NCBI GenBank assembly: GCA_027563935.2
Contig: CM050450.1
Coordinates: 10,213,957-10,277,956, forward strand
DNA length: 64,000 nucleotides
Origin: Costus lasius
Lineage: Eukaryota > Streptophyta > Magnoliopsida > Zingiberales > Costaceae
Reading direction: 5' to 3'
Below the pieces are notes generated by a model. The model was not told the DNA's origin. It saw nothing but the letters and a program-made list of their open reading frames with translations, and made no database searches. Positions within the stretch are counted from its first letter, which is position 1. Each line of letters starts with the position of its first letter. This document shows, piece by piece, positions 35,503 through 48,300 of this stretch. Both the position numbers and the translations under genes were made by a program.

Positions 35503-35614
35503 TAGGGGTGGCAATTTCACCCAACAGGGTTGGGTACCTGACCCGTTTATGATGGATTCGGGTACCCAATTAGCTATATAGGTCGGGTTCGGGTTTAGGG
35601 ATGCGGGTAATTGG
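35503..35614. mobile_element. Left end of a hAT-like element (TAGGGGTGGCAA), interrupted by L2
   Basis: TAGGGGTGGCAATTTCACCC at 35503 followed by GGGTACCTGACCCG motifs is the usual start of plant hAT-like miniature elements. The element appears to continue right of L2 at about 39368-39700 (CAACCCAGGTTTAGG, TGTCCCGACCC). A matching right terminus was not found. Confidence 0.5.
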
Positions 35615-38600
35615 TGTCAGGCCTGGTTCAAATCGGTCCAGGCCTGAACCCAAGGGGCTGGGCGGAGGCCCAAGCCCGTGCAAAAGACCACAAGGCAGAG
35701 CCCGATTTCGAGTCAACCATCTGGTCAACTTAGAAATCGGAAGGCGGCTTTCGGGCAACGCGAGCATCGCACAGACGCGGGTCTTTGGCGTACTTCTCGA
35801 ACGTCGATGAGCACGGACGTAAGCTTGGAAAGCTCTGGCGGACGAAGCGGAAATCTATGGAGACTTCGTCTTCACCAAAGATGGGAGACGTGGAGTAGCG
35901 GCTCCGACGGGTTCGGCGGACGCAGCTTCTTTAGAAGACGCGGACTGAAGATTCGGACGGGCTTCAGTAGACGCAGAGCGTAGAAGGGATTCGAGTGTCC
36001 CTTTCCTTATAAAAACTCAAGCAGGGGAGCGAGTGAGGGGAAGCGCGAAGATCCACAGCAAAGTGGGCGCTGGGGAGCGCTACCACCGGCGACTGCGAGG
36101 GCGCCGTCGTCCTTCCAGAGGAGGGGCTCTGATGCCGCCAGGGGGCGAGGATTCCAACGTCAAGGGGCGTCGACGAAAGAAGGTTTGAGAGATTATAACC
36201 AACGGTGAAAGCGCCGTCGATGAGAGAGGGGAAGAGGGGTCCGACGACGGGGGTCGTCGGCGACGGAGAGGAGAGGCTTGTAATGCCTTTGGGGAGAATA
36301 AAAGTAGCTTCCTCTTATTCCATCTCTTTCCCCTGTTCTTCAACGTAACGGCGGAGGTTGGACTGTTTCCGGCGATACGCGGCTGCCGGACGACGACATC
36401 GACTCCCGACGACTGAGGGAGGAAGGTAGGGACCTTCCCTGTCGGCACGGTCTTCTCCGGCCTCACGTGGCAACGGTGAACGTACGCAATGGCGGGCATC
36501 CGAACGCCGAAGAAGACGACGCGGACGATCGTTCCGATTTGTTGGGCGCTGACGTCAGCAAGGCGACACTGATGTAAGACAATCTGAAATTCGAGCGGCG
36601 ATTCGAATTAGAACTGCTTACGTCGGCGTGACATCAGCGAAACGGGATAATTCGGCGTTGACGGCAATTGGCGTTGACTGGTCAAAATTGTTGACCAAAG
36701 TGGTATTTATCTAATTTAGGGTTTCCGATTCTTTCCGGATTTCTCAAATTAGGGTTAGGGTATTCTGAGTGATTTGTAATTTTGGGGATAAAAGTTGGGC
36801 GGGGAATTAGGGTTTCTGATTTGGGGGTGAGATTTGCCCGGAAACCCTAGGGAGTTCGCGCTCTGGTGTTCCGCCGGACAACCCTAGGACAACGGTTAAG
36901 AACCGGTTTAGGGTTGATCCGACCGGGGCGTGACAATAGGTATCAGAGCCTAAAGTTTGGACCACACTAACGAGGTTGACTTCAACAACATGGTGGTTCA
37001 AGATGGCCGGAGATGGAGCACACACAGGTGCTCAGCAGGAGCAATTCCAGCGCGCTATGACGTAGACTGGGGCACGAGGGGTTGGGCAGCACGTTATGAT
37101 GTGAACCCAGTTGTGCCAAGTCAGGCGGAGTGCTGAAGATTCAGTGCGCTAGTACGTGAACTCAGTTCTTGCAGGTTGAGCAGAGCATCTATGTGGAAGA
37201 TGCGTTACTGACGTGACCCTAATAACACTGAGTTGGGTGGAGCACTATGACACGTTATGATGAGTAGGGATGGCAAAAAACCCCATGCCCGATCCGACCC
37301 GACCCGACCCGACCCGAAGTCAACGGGGAAAACCCGAGTTGACTGGGGGTCGGGTCGGGTTCGGGGAAAACCCGACGGGGGTATAGTCGGGTCGGGGTCG
37401 GGTATGGGAATTTAGGTACCCGCCCCGAACCCGACCCCGAACCCGCCCCGCCTATTAAAATAACAAATTTACCCCTTATAAGTTATAACCTAGTTACTAA
37501 ATTTTAATAATTTATGTAAAAATGATGATATAGTTTATGTAAAATATTTTTTTATTTATATATTATGAATAAAGAATGCAAATTAATTTAAAAATATTAT
37601 TTATAATATATATTTATTTTTTAGGTCGGGCGGGGTCGGGTTTCCCCGCGGGTTCAGGTTTCCCCGCGGGGTCGGGTGTGGGGCAGGGTTTTCTAAACCC
37701 GTCGGGTTCGGGGTCGGGTTCGGGGACGGGTTTGGGGAAGTCGGGGTCGGGTCGGGGATGGCAAAACCCGACCCCGACCCGCCCCGTTGCCATCCCTAAT
37801 GATGAGAGACCTACAAGATCACTTCCCGGAGCAAGAGGCTCCGATGCCATCACCAGGAGGGTGATGAAGAGGCATCAGCGAGATTCTTTTCAGAGTAGGA
37901 GGCTTTGATGCCGTTACCGAGAGGGTGACGAAGAGAGGCATGCGAGACCTCTTCCTGGAGCAGCGAGCGCCGATGATAGCATCAGGAGGGCGTTCGGTGA
38001 ACATCGGGGATGATGTTCAAATCAGGTGGGGGAGAATTGTCAGGCCTGGTTCAATCCGGTTTAGGCCTGAAGCCAAGGGGCCGGGCGGAGGCCCAAGCCC
38101 GTGCAAAAGACCACAAGGCAGAGCCCGATTTCGAGTCAACCATCTGGTCAACTCAGAAATCGGAAGGCGGCTTTCAAGCAACGCGAGCTCCGTGAGCATT
38201 GCGCAAACGCTGGTCTTCGGCGTACTTCTCGGACGTCAACGAGCACAGACGCAAGCTTGGAAAGCTCTGGCGGACGAAGAGGAAATCTACGGAGGCTTCA
38301 TCTTCACCAGAGATGGGAGACATGGAGTAGCGGCTCCGACGGGTTCGGCGGACGCGGCTTCTTCAGAAGACGCAGACTGAAGATTCGGACGGGCTTCAGT
38401 AGACGCAGAGCGTAGAAGGGATTCGAGTGTCCCTTTCCTTATAAAAACTCAAGGAGGGGAGCGAGTGAGGGGAAGCGCAAAGATCCACAGCAAAGTGGGC
38501 GCTGGGGAGCGCTACCACAGGCGACGGCGAGGGCGCCGTCGTCCTTCCAGAGCAGGGGCTCTCATGCCGCCAGGGGGCGAGGATTCCGGCGTTAAGGGGC

Positions 38601-39367
38601 GTCGACGAGAGAAGGTTTGAGAGATTGTAACCAATGATGAAAGCGTCATCGACGAGGGAGGGGAAGAGGGGTCCGACAACGGGGGTCGTCGACGACGGAG
38701 AGGAGAGGCTTGTAATGCCTTTGGGGAGAATAAAAGCAACTTCCTCTTATTCCATCTCTTTCCCCTGTTGTTCAACGTAACGGCGGAGGTTGGACTGTAT
38801 CCGACGATACGCGGCTGCCGGACAACGACAGCGACTCCCGATGACTGAGGGAGGAAGGTAGGGACCTTCCCTGTCAGCACGGTCTTCTCCAGCGTCGCGT
38901 GGCAACGGCGAACGTACGCAGCGGCGGGCGTCCGAACACTGAAGAAGACGACGTAGACGATCGTTCCGATTTGTTGGGCGCTGACGCCAGCAAGGCGATG
39001 CTGACGTAAGACGATCTGAAATTCGAGCGGCGATTCGAATTAGAACTGCTGACGTCGGCGCGACGTCAGTGAAACAGGATAATTCGGCGTTGACGGCAAT
39101 TGGCGTTGACTGGTCAAAATTGTTGACTAAAGAGGTATTTCTTTAATTTAGGGTTTTCGATTCTTTCCGGATTTCTCAAATTAAGGTTAGGGTTTTCTGA
39201 GTGATTTGTAATTTTGGGGATAAAAGTTGAGCTGAGAATTAGGGTTTCTGATTTGGGGGTGAGATTTGCCCGGAAACCCTGGGGAGTTCGCGCTCTGGTG
39301 TTCCGCCGGACAACCCTAAGACAGCGGTTAAGCACCAGTTTAGGGTTGGTCCGACCGGGGCATGACA
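35615..39367 (+). mobile_element. Non-autonomous LTR retrotransposon L2, second member of the L1 family
   Basis: 5' LTR 35615-36935 (TGTCAGGCCTGG...GGGGCGTGACA), primer site GGTATCAGAGCC at 36939-36950, internal region 36936-38037, purine tract GGTGGGGGAGAAT, 3' LTR 38038-39367. Like L1, both LTRs carry ATGGGAGAC(A/G)TGGAGTAGCGG, a CCTTATAAA TATA box and a GAAACCCT(A/G)GGGAG segment near the 3' end, so the families are related. No gag/pol. The internal region holds a hAT MITE. Flanks ATTGG and CCTGG match at only three of five bases. It is inserted in a hAT-like element. Confidence 0.88.
37265..37798. mobile_element. hAT-like MITE inside L2, TIR TAGGGATGGCAA, 8-bp TSD
   Basis: 534 bp with perfect inverted ends TAGGGATGGCAA and TTGCCATCCCTA and an exact flanking ATGATGAG (37257-37264 and 37799-37806). 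Each arm is filled with GGGTCGGG/CCCGACCC tandem motifs around an AT-rich centre, so it can fold into a long GC-rich hairpin. Non-coding; open frames are repeat artefacts. Confidence 0.95.
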
Positions 39368-40195
39368 CCTGGTACCGACACTCGATTTCAATAAAAAAAT
39401 ATAAATATAAATATTTATTATTAGAATAAAAATAAGAATAATATAACTATTATATAATTATTTATTATTATTAAAATACAATAATAATAAATAAATAAAT
39501 ATTATATAAATATTTTTATTTTAAATTTTATTTTTAAATATAATTTATGTAAAAAATAATAAATAATTTATTTTTGAATTTAATGAAAAATTCGTGGTTG
39601 CCCATTTAAATACTCAACCCAGGTTTAGGTTGGGTTTGGATAGCAAATCGGGTTTAGGTTCATAGTAAAACCGCATGTCCCGACCCATGCTATTTAGATT
39701 TTATCTTCCTTACTTAACTTGCTGTATAACAATAAAACGAACGATTGGAAACAATGTTTTCTTGCCATTGTCATTTATTTAAAAAAAAATTATGGTTGAA
39801 AATTGATCCATGCATATGTTAGTACGAGTTAGTTTCTAATAGTATTAATTAATGGTATATTATAAAATATTAGAGTCTCAATTTATTGATTTAAGCTTAT
39901 TATGATATTATTGTGATCGAGAAAATTTTTTAGGCAGGGACCTTGGTGCGAAATCATAAATACTGTATATCACAATCATATATATGTAATCATAAAGTAA
40001 GTGTTACATATATATATATATTATTTTAACTATTTCCTAAGAGAGAAATCAGGGTGAAAAAAATGATAAATAAATTTTTTCAGCGTTTAGTAGGAATGAT
40101 GAAAAAGGACAAACGGAAAAATGAAAGAAAATTATCTTATTTTCTTTATTTTCCAATTTGCCTAAATCGGGTAGAAACACTTATTCAACACTCCG
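39368..40195. other. AT-rich spacer including the right part of a hAT-like relic
   Basis: TA-rich runs, then CAACCCAGGTTTAGG and CGACCCATGC motifs (to about 39700) that look like the continuation of the element begun at 35503. Nothing coding recognised. Confidence 0.45.
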
Positions 40196-40710
40196 CGCTT
40201 GCTGCTCCTCACTGACCTTGCCTCGCCGCACCTCGTTGACTTCGCTAGTATCTACGAGCTGGCGAGAGTTCTTGGACGCCACTCTTGCCAGCTCGTGGAC
40301 GCCGATCTCACCTCGCTGACCTCACTAGCTCATGGACACATGCCGACCTCTCGACCTCGCCTCCCTCACGGATGGATGCCACTCTCACCAACTCACATCA
40401 CCGACCTCTTAACCTTATGGACGTCGACCTTGCTAGCTCACAAATGCAACTTGTGGATAGATGCTAACTTATCGACCTTGCCTCCCACGTGAATGGACGC
40501 TGCTCTTGCCAGCTCGCCTCGTCGACCACTCGACCTTGTGAATGCTGACCTCACTAGCTCGCGGACGTGGTTCATAGATGGACGTCGACATCTTGACCTG
40601 GCCTCTCTCATGAACGGATGCCGCTCTCGCTAGCTCGCCTCACCAACCTCACCTACATTCATGAGCACTCGCTAGGTCGTGGACAGGTGCTGACCTCGCC
40701 AACTCAGCTC
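40196..40710 (+). repeat. Degenerate CGACCTCGC/CTAGCTCG repeat array
   Basis: Words such as GCTAGCTCG, TGGACGCCGACCTCG, CTCTCGCCAGCTCGCCTC and GGATGCCGCTCT recur at irregular spacing through 500 bp. The open frame across part of it has the same repetitive composition and no recognisable domain, so a repeat array is more likely than a gene. Confidence 0.6.
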
Positions 40711-40937
40711 GCGTCCCGATTTTGTGTGATTACGTAAAAATCACATGCCTCAAATTTTCATCCTTCAATTTTCTTATTTTTTTATCCTTCTATTTTTCGT
40801 CCCTCCTAGTAAGATTTGCATATTATATTAGGTTGGTAGCTTGGATCAGTGCTGCTTTTTAATTTTTCTCATTAGAGCTATTTTTAATTTCACAAAATCA
40901 AAATTTTTTCTCTGTTATTTCCGTTAGATTTTGAGGA

Positions 40938-41352
40938 GAAAATTTCTAGCGCTTAAAAGCCAAAAGAAGCATTGCTTCATTTTTACCCTTAAAAATACTT
41001 TTAAATTTTTTTTTTTTTAAAATACTCTACTCCTTATAAGCTATCTAATGGTATCAAATTTGGAATATTTTAGATCATAAACATGTATAAAATACCCTAT
41101 GCAAGCTCTATACAAATTTATACATAAAATATAAATTTATATAAATTTATATTTTTTTGTCTTATATGTAATTTTGCATAAGGTATTTCATATATGTATA
41201 TGATCTAAAATATCGCAAATTTGATATCATTGGATAGCTATAAAGAATAAAATATTTTTAAAAAAAATTAAAAAAAAATATTTTTATGGGTAAAAATAAA
41301 GCAATGCTTCTTTTGGCTTTTAAGCGCATGTAGGCGCTTAGAAATTTACTCC
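40938..41352. mobile_element. Hairpin MITE, copy C (11-bp imperfect TSD)
   Basis: 415-bp palindrome with ends GAAAATTTCTAGCGCTT and AGCGCATGTAGGCGCTTAGA, followed by AATTTACTCC. Flanks are GATTTTGAGGA (40927-40937) and GATTTCGAAGA (41353-41363), 9 of 11 matching. It has the same core as copies A and D (ATACTCTACTCCTTATAAGC, ATGGTATCAAATTTGG). Confidence 0.82.
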
Positions 41353-41417
41353 GATTTCGAAGATCATAGATCGTACGATCACGTAGCTTAAAAATTGAGA
41401 CGCAGGGGAAAAGAAGG

Positions 41418-41789
41418 AAAAAATTTCTCCGCGGAGGGGGCCGCGGAAAAATTTTTCCGCGGTTCCTTTCATTTTCCTATTAAAAAATATTTTTTTTTAA
41501 TTTTTTTTTTAAGAAATACTCTACTCCTTATAATCTATCCAATGGTATTAAATTTAGGGTATTTTAGATTATATACATGTATGAAATACCCTATACAATA
41601 GAGTTTGTATAGGGTATTTCATACATGTATATAATCTAAAATACCCTAAATTTAATACCATTAGATAGATAATAAAAAATAGAGTATTTCTAAAAAACAA
41701 AAATTTTTTTTTTTTTTTTTAATATAAAAATTAAGGGAACCGCGGAAAAATTTTTCCGCGGCCCCCCCCCCCCCGGAGAAAACGCGCCC
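41418..41789. mobile_element. Hairpin MITE, copy D (11-bp TSD), upstream of the paladin-like gene
   Basis: 372-bp palindrome flanked by exact GGAAAAGAAGG (41407-41417 and 41790-41800). The arms carry CCGCGGAAAAATTTTTCCGC, itself a palindrome, instead of the AAGCGC...GCGCTT motif of copies A and C, but share the same core (CTATCCAATGGTATTAAATT). The right end has a poly-C run and CGCGCCC. It lies about 510 bp upstream of the paladin-like ATG. Confidence 0.9.
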
Positions 41790-41800
41790 GGAAAAGAAGG

Positions 41801-42301
41801 GGAGAGAATATTCCACCATAAATTCAAGCACTGGTTCCAACAAATTCCCCAAACCCTAGATGGACGGACGCACGAGCTAAATTTCTGATGTTGGAGGAAT
41901 ATCCCCTTCCTGCGGTCGGAATCTCTTCCCACGCCACAGCGACGGGACCCATTCGCCTCCGCAGAAGGGAAACCGATTCCCTTCCTCCTCCCCCCATTCG
42001 CGCACGCGGGAGCAAAACATCGTCCCCTCCTCCTCCCTTCTCTGGGCCTGCCGCTCCCCATGCCGTTTATAGCCAGCTCATCCGCCTTTTTAATTTGTCC
42101 CCCCTCGAGATCCACCTGCGCGCAACGCCAACCACTAAACAAAAACTAAAGGCCAGCGCGAGCCACTGCCGTCCGCGGCCCCACTTTTGCCCTAATCCGC
42201 TCTCCCCTCCTCCCTCATCGCCTCGCGCGTTCCCTTCCCTCCCTCCTGCTCTCCTCCTGCCGCTCCGGGGCTGTCTCCCCGCCTCCCCCTTCTTCTCCGC
42301 G
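41801..42301 (+). promoter_or_regulatory. Promoter and 5' UTR region of the paladin-like gene
   Basis: A GC- and CT-rich stretch (CCTCCTCCCTTC-type runs) typical of plant 5' UTRs, with GTTTATAGCC at about 42066 as a weak TATA candidate. An in-frame ATG at 41888 would add 138 low-complexity residues, but the conserved family region starts shortly after the ATG at 42302. Confidence 0.45.
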
Positions 42302-45300
42302 ATGCCGGAGGGCGTCTCGAGGTCCGCGTCCGAACACGTGATGAACTACCGGGGAGGTTCGGTCCTGGGCAAGAAGACGATCCTGAAGAGCGACCACTTC
42401 CCGGGCTGCCAGAACAAGTGCCTAACCCCCCAAATCGATGGCGCGCCCAATTACCGCCAGGTGTTTTTCTTTCCTCCAATTCACTTTAAGCTCGCTCTTT
42501 ATTCTCCGATTGCGAGGTCGGTGGCGTGTGTAAAGCTTTTCGCCTCTTTTTGGATGATTCTGGTGCGTTCCCGCTATCTGCACCCAAATGAGGATGCCGG
42601 GAGTGGAGATCAGTTACGTTAGCTGATCATAATGGGAAGTTAACTAGGCGGCTAAGCTAAGTCTTAATAAATAACTGTTTCTGCGAAATGCAAGGGAGAG
42701 ACATTTCTTTGCCATCTTTTTGTCCTTTTTTGGGAAAAATATTATCTCTCTATTGACTGTGTCCGCATGTTCGAAATCAAGGAAATTCGATGGGTACTTA
42801 TGATACATTTAGTGTATTTCTTTAAATATTTTCCATTTATGCATTTTGTTTCCCATTTCTAGCATCAGTAGTTAAGTTTTTTATTCTAAACACGTGCGCT
42901 TTTCTTTTGCGAGTTCTCTGCCAGAACGCTTTGTAGTTCTAGTTGTTAGAAAATTAAGATGTTTAGCTTATTTTATAAGCTAACACTATGACGCTTATAT
43001 AATAAAACACCTAGTGTGAAGATGAAAAATTAGATGAATTGTTTACACTTCCACCAAAATGATCCTCTAGAAACTTAGCTGGTAGCCTTTATCTTTCCTT
43101 TTCCTTCTCTTCTTATGTTTGGCTAAATAATGAATTCACCAAAAACCTATGAGCGGAGAGAACACTGAGTCGTCTATAGTAGTCTCGTCGAACCATGAGT
43201 TACCGTCCTACTAGGCCATTGTCCCATTTTGTGTTGCAGGGAGATTAACATTATTATCTCTTGACATAGCACTATTTTTGTTGTGCTTGAGGCTAATGAT
43301 ATGCTTATTGTGTTGATTTTCCATGTTAAACTGATACAAGTATGATGCAATTAACATTGCTAGCTTTCATTTGGGTTGATCTTCTTTAAATGAACTTAGG
43401 TGTGTAATGAAAACATTTTCATGTAAGAAAAAGGTTCTCTTTTAAACACTGAAGTGATTGTTTAATGTGGCTAGGCAGGATTCCATGAGGATGTTATGTA
43501 GTTTTTTAAAAACCAAAGAGAGTGTTTGGTGGGGCTTGACAGGGTTCTAGGTGGACATTGTGTATTATTTTAATCTCCAAAGAGGGTGTTTAGTGGGGTC
43601 TAGTTGGATGTTGTGTACTCTTTCAAACACCGAGGGTGTTTCGGGCGGCTTGGCAGGATTTTAGGACATTGTATATTCTTTTGAGCACCAAAGTGGGTGT
43701 TTAGTATGGCCTAGCTAGGTCCTAGGTGCAAGATATAGTAGTCTACCAATGAGAAGCTAGGTGAAAGTGGCCACTCGGATTAGACTAGTGTATCGTAGGC
43801 ATGTCTTCAAGCGCATGCCTTATTGATATAATGGTGTTGAGGGAACCCTAGTTGGATATTGTAGGTATATCATGGAAAACATGACTTACAAAGTTAAAAT
43901 AGCACCTGCTGAATATCATAGGTACATCGTGAAGGATATGATCTAGGATATGGTGGTGTTGAAAGGACATTCATGGGACATAAAGGACATGACCTAGTGA
44001 TATAGTGTCGAGAGAATATTAGTTGGATACTATAGGTATGTCATAGAAGATATAGCTTAGTGTTGCAGCCGTGTCATAACTCATAACAACATCAAAGATG
44101 GATCTAAGCATTTTGAAACAAATTATTTATTGAAAAGAAAATTGTGTTAAAAAGCTAAATGCTAGATTGCAAGGGAAATACTTAAATGTCTTGATATGAT
44201 TGTTACTTAGTATTATATTGTATTAATTATTGTTTGGAAGTCCATTGTTTTTCTTTTCTTTGTTGCCTTCTCTTTTTAGATTGCAACACTCCAACTGTTG
44301 GAGATCAGGATTAGTATATATATATAGTAAATAGAGGCATATATAACTCTTTATGTTGTCATAGTGTTGTCATTAGTAAACTAGCTGCATTGGATTACAT
44401 TTTGTAATGTTGGGAGTTAATTATACAAATATTATGTTCATGGAAATATCATGTTAGACTTTCATATGGCCAGGTGTAGTTCAACTCTATAATGTTTTTT
44501 TTTTCTTAATGTTAACTATTCCAAACTTGTGACAAGTGTTCTATGTGGTAATGGCATGACTAATATAGATGTTGACCTTGAGGGTTGGTGTAATTCAACT
44601 CCTTGGGGGGTAACATGTGTTATTGAGGACCTAATGTCCAAATAAGAAATCTCAACCTATCATAGTGCAACATTTACTACTAGGAAAATTGGAAGTACTC
44701 ATAGCAAATATAGGAGTAAAAAAGTAGGCGTGGTTGACAAGTTGAGGAGGGTTGGAGAAAGGGCAACAATTTCAAAGTGTGAATAGTCACCATGGTGAGC
44801 CACCTAGTAAGAAACAAAAATTTATATTAGAAGATAGCACCATTAGAGTTTGATGTTTGATAATTTTGGGAGCTAGAAGAAGTTTTTCAAGTTTGATAAA
44901 GTGAGGCGTTTGGCACTTTGGCTAGAGCATGTCACATGACTAAATATAAGTGCTATCACTATAATCAAATGGCACATGCGAGAAGAAATTATCCCCAGAG
45001 AGTTCTAGGCCCATATCAAAATATCCAACAGTATTTGCAGGTAGGATAATGAGAGGTCATGCAAGCCAAGTTAGTTGGAGGGGTCAAGGTTCCTCCATAT
45101 TTAAGTTTGTGCTCACACACAAGGAGGCCGAACGAGTTGATGGCTTAGTTGTAAGGTATTATAAATTTATAATTGTTTATGGTATTCTTACTTGTATCCT
45201 TCTTGACATTTGTAGCACAAATTCTTTTATTCATCTGTTTGTATGTCAAGGCTGAGATGTGTTTTTCTGTTTGAGTGCCCATGCACTCTTTGGTAGTTTT

Positions 45301-48300
45301 AATGCAATATAAATTGTAGCTACAAGGTTGTAGGTTGACCTTTGGGTGTATGCTGCTGAAGAAAATATTTGGGTCTTAGATTTCTCATACTTTGATAATA
45401 TTTTGGATGTGGATTAGCTTTCAAATGTTGTGCTATAGTAAATTGTTTAGAAAAGACAATAACTTATTAACTTCTACCCTCTCTTAAGGTTTGGTTTGCA
45501 ATTTTTAGGGAGCTCTTGAGCAAGTGATTCATATGATATCGGTTATGCAAGTTTAGAAGTTACTTAGTTTTGATTGTTAGTACTTAGTACTTACTATGCA
45601 TGGTGGAATTCAAGGCTATTGAAAGATTTATTTAGCAGGTATTTAGTACTTACTATGCATAGTAAGATTTATATTAGTTGGTTTACTTTGGCATTGACAT
45701 ATAGATTTTGTCGCAAAAAAATTGCTCTAATTTCTAAGCACTACACTGAATGACATTTAACGAGTTGGAGAGTTGAAGGTTCCACTTCAAGAACTTTTAG
45801 ATAAATGATTTATTAGGCTTAGTGTCCCTCATAGGTGGTGCGCTAATGCTATTTGTGAAAAAGAAGAATGTATCCTGGGTTGATTACTAACATTGAATGC
45901 TCTGACTATATGGAACAAGTATTCTTTGCCAGGGAGTGATGATTTATTTGATCAACTTAGTGGAACTAATTTATAATCAAAGATTGATTTGATATCATGA
46001 TATCATTAATTGAGAGTTAAGGTAAGGATTTGACAAAAAAAATACATTCAGAACCAGATACCACTGAGTTTTGGTAATGCTTTTTGAGTTGACTCTCGTG
46101 CTGTGTGTATGGCCTTGATGAATAAAGCATTTCTTTAATTTCTTGACAAATTTGTGGAGTACTTAGTGATGAGATATTGGTGAGTTCCCACACGAAAGAA
46201 GAACACAAAGAGCCTCTTGGACTAGTGTTCAATATCTTGAAGCAGAAAAATTATATGCCAAGTTCTAGTAAGTGCATTTTGGCTTGTTGAGGTTGGTTTT
46301 CTTGGACTTGTTATTTCTGAGAGTGAAATAGCTGAGAATCCACGGAAAATTAAGACAGTAGTCTAATGGAAGAGGCCAAAGTACATACCAGAAGTAGAAT
46401 TTTCTTGTTTTGATGGGATAATATTGATGTTTTGTTGAAAACCTTCCATGGTCAGCTTCACCCTTGGCATAGTTAATGAGAAAAAGGAGAAAGTTCATTT
46501 GGAACGAGCATCATTTTACAAAATTGAAAAAAAAATATACAAGCACCAACGGTCTTAACACATATTGGAGAGGATGAATTCATAGTCTATACTAATGCAC
46601 TGTGTTTGTAATACCTACGGAAGAGGATGCTTTGTTTATTACTTTTCAAGGATGAAAATTGACTATCATGATTTAACTAATTTCTTATTTTATATATATT
46701 TTCCTCTTTATAAAAATTGTTGTCCTTTTGGTACATTGAAGAATTGTCTTTCAGAAAATCCCTTGATGTGTGACCCAATTGATCTTAATTCTTAAGCAAT
46801 TCATTGATATATATTGTAGACCAAAATGCTAATAGTGTTGGATATGTAAAAATTGTCAGTTTAGAAATCCTATAAAAGGCATATGCCGATTGAGGGAAAC
46901 TTATGCAAACTTGCATAGATAACATGCTACGGAATGGCTTTTTCTGTTTTTGTACTTGTTTCTGCATCAAAACTCGGACACTTGATTAACGTGCCACATG
47001 CCTCATTGTGCCTAATGAATTACGTGATAAATGTCATACTCCATAAAATTTATTTATACCATCACCACAATCAGATTTATCACATGAATGTTTAAGTTTT
47101 GCCGGTTCTAATTTCCTGTCATTAAAGTTAATTGATACATGTTTAGGCTGGTTCATTGCGGGTTCATGGAGTTGCCATACCTACAATTGATGGTATCCGG
47201 AATGTGCTCAATCATATTGGAGCGAGAAAAGAGACTAAGCAAAAAAGAGTACTATGGCACAACCTTCGAGAAGAACCTGTAAGATCATCTGATTATTTAT
47301 GTTTAAAAGAAATATAAAGAACTGTAAAATATCTTCTTCAATAACGTGAAGAGAGTATTTTGTCATGTTTTGTGATTTTCACTTGTTTAAGCAGGTGATC
47401 TACGTCAACCACCGCCCCTTCGTCCTACGAGATGTTGAAAGGCCTTTCTCCAATCTTGAGTACACGGTTCGTAGATAAAATTGCATTGCCAAACTGCCAA
47501 AGTGGATTTTGATCTTTTAATTGCTCATGCTTTGTTGTCTTTCAATAAATGTCCTAGTTAATCTTCATATGCTTATGAAAAGATTCCATTTTCCCGTCAA
47601 CAACTTTAAATAATAAAAAATTACACTGAATAATTTTCACCTAAACAAGAACATCTCTTCTTGTCTTCAGCGAAGCCATCTCTTTACATACTTACAAAAA
47701 AATTAAATTTAGACATTTCAATGGAATGCTAACCAAAGAAATGACTTGTGGCTGCATGCAAATGTAAAATGTCAGCACAATCTAATCAAGACTTTGAAGA
47801 CTAACACAAAAACACCCAAAACAATATCGGAGGGTCCAACCTTAAGATAACGGTGCTGAGGAGATATAAAATGTTACATTTATCTGAATTAAATTCAGAA
47901 AAGGGAGGGATGTTTAATATGAATAAACTATATAACTTTTAGATATGTAATCATTGCCTTCAAATAAGATTAGTTACTGAACAAGTGACAAGTACTTATA
48001 ATCTCAACTCTCACTTATTGCAATCTCCCTCATTGAGCAACCTGTGGCCTCCCACTTTAAAAGGGCTAACCTCCCTTCTCGACCGTCCCCTTTCTACAAC
48101 CTTGCTTTTCAGGTTGATTGAAAGTGAGACAAGAGATACAAAGATAATACTCAATTCATGAATCAAAGCTATTTATTACAAGTTTACAACACTTAATAAG
48201 CCTCTGCATATGCTTAACAGAATAGAGTAACTACTCATGACTCTAGACTTAGCCAACCCCCACCATACAATTAATAATGACAAAATAATTAATACATATA

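Noticed and set aside
40199..40492. 97-residue open frame with Leu/Ser/His-rich product
   Set aside because: It lies in a degenerate repeat array and repeats the array's words; no start context, introns or family similarity.
41888..42301. In-frame upstream ATG that would extend the paladin-like protein by 138 residues
   Set aside because: The extra sequence is low-complexity, Pro/Ser/Arg-rich and CT-rich at DNA level, as in a 5' UTR. The conserved family region begins just after the ATG at 42302.
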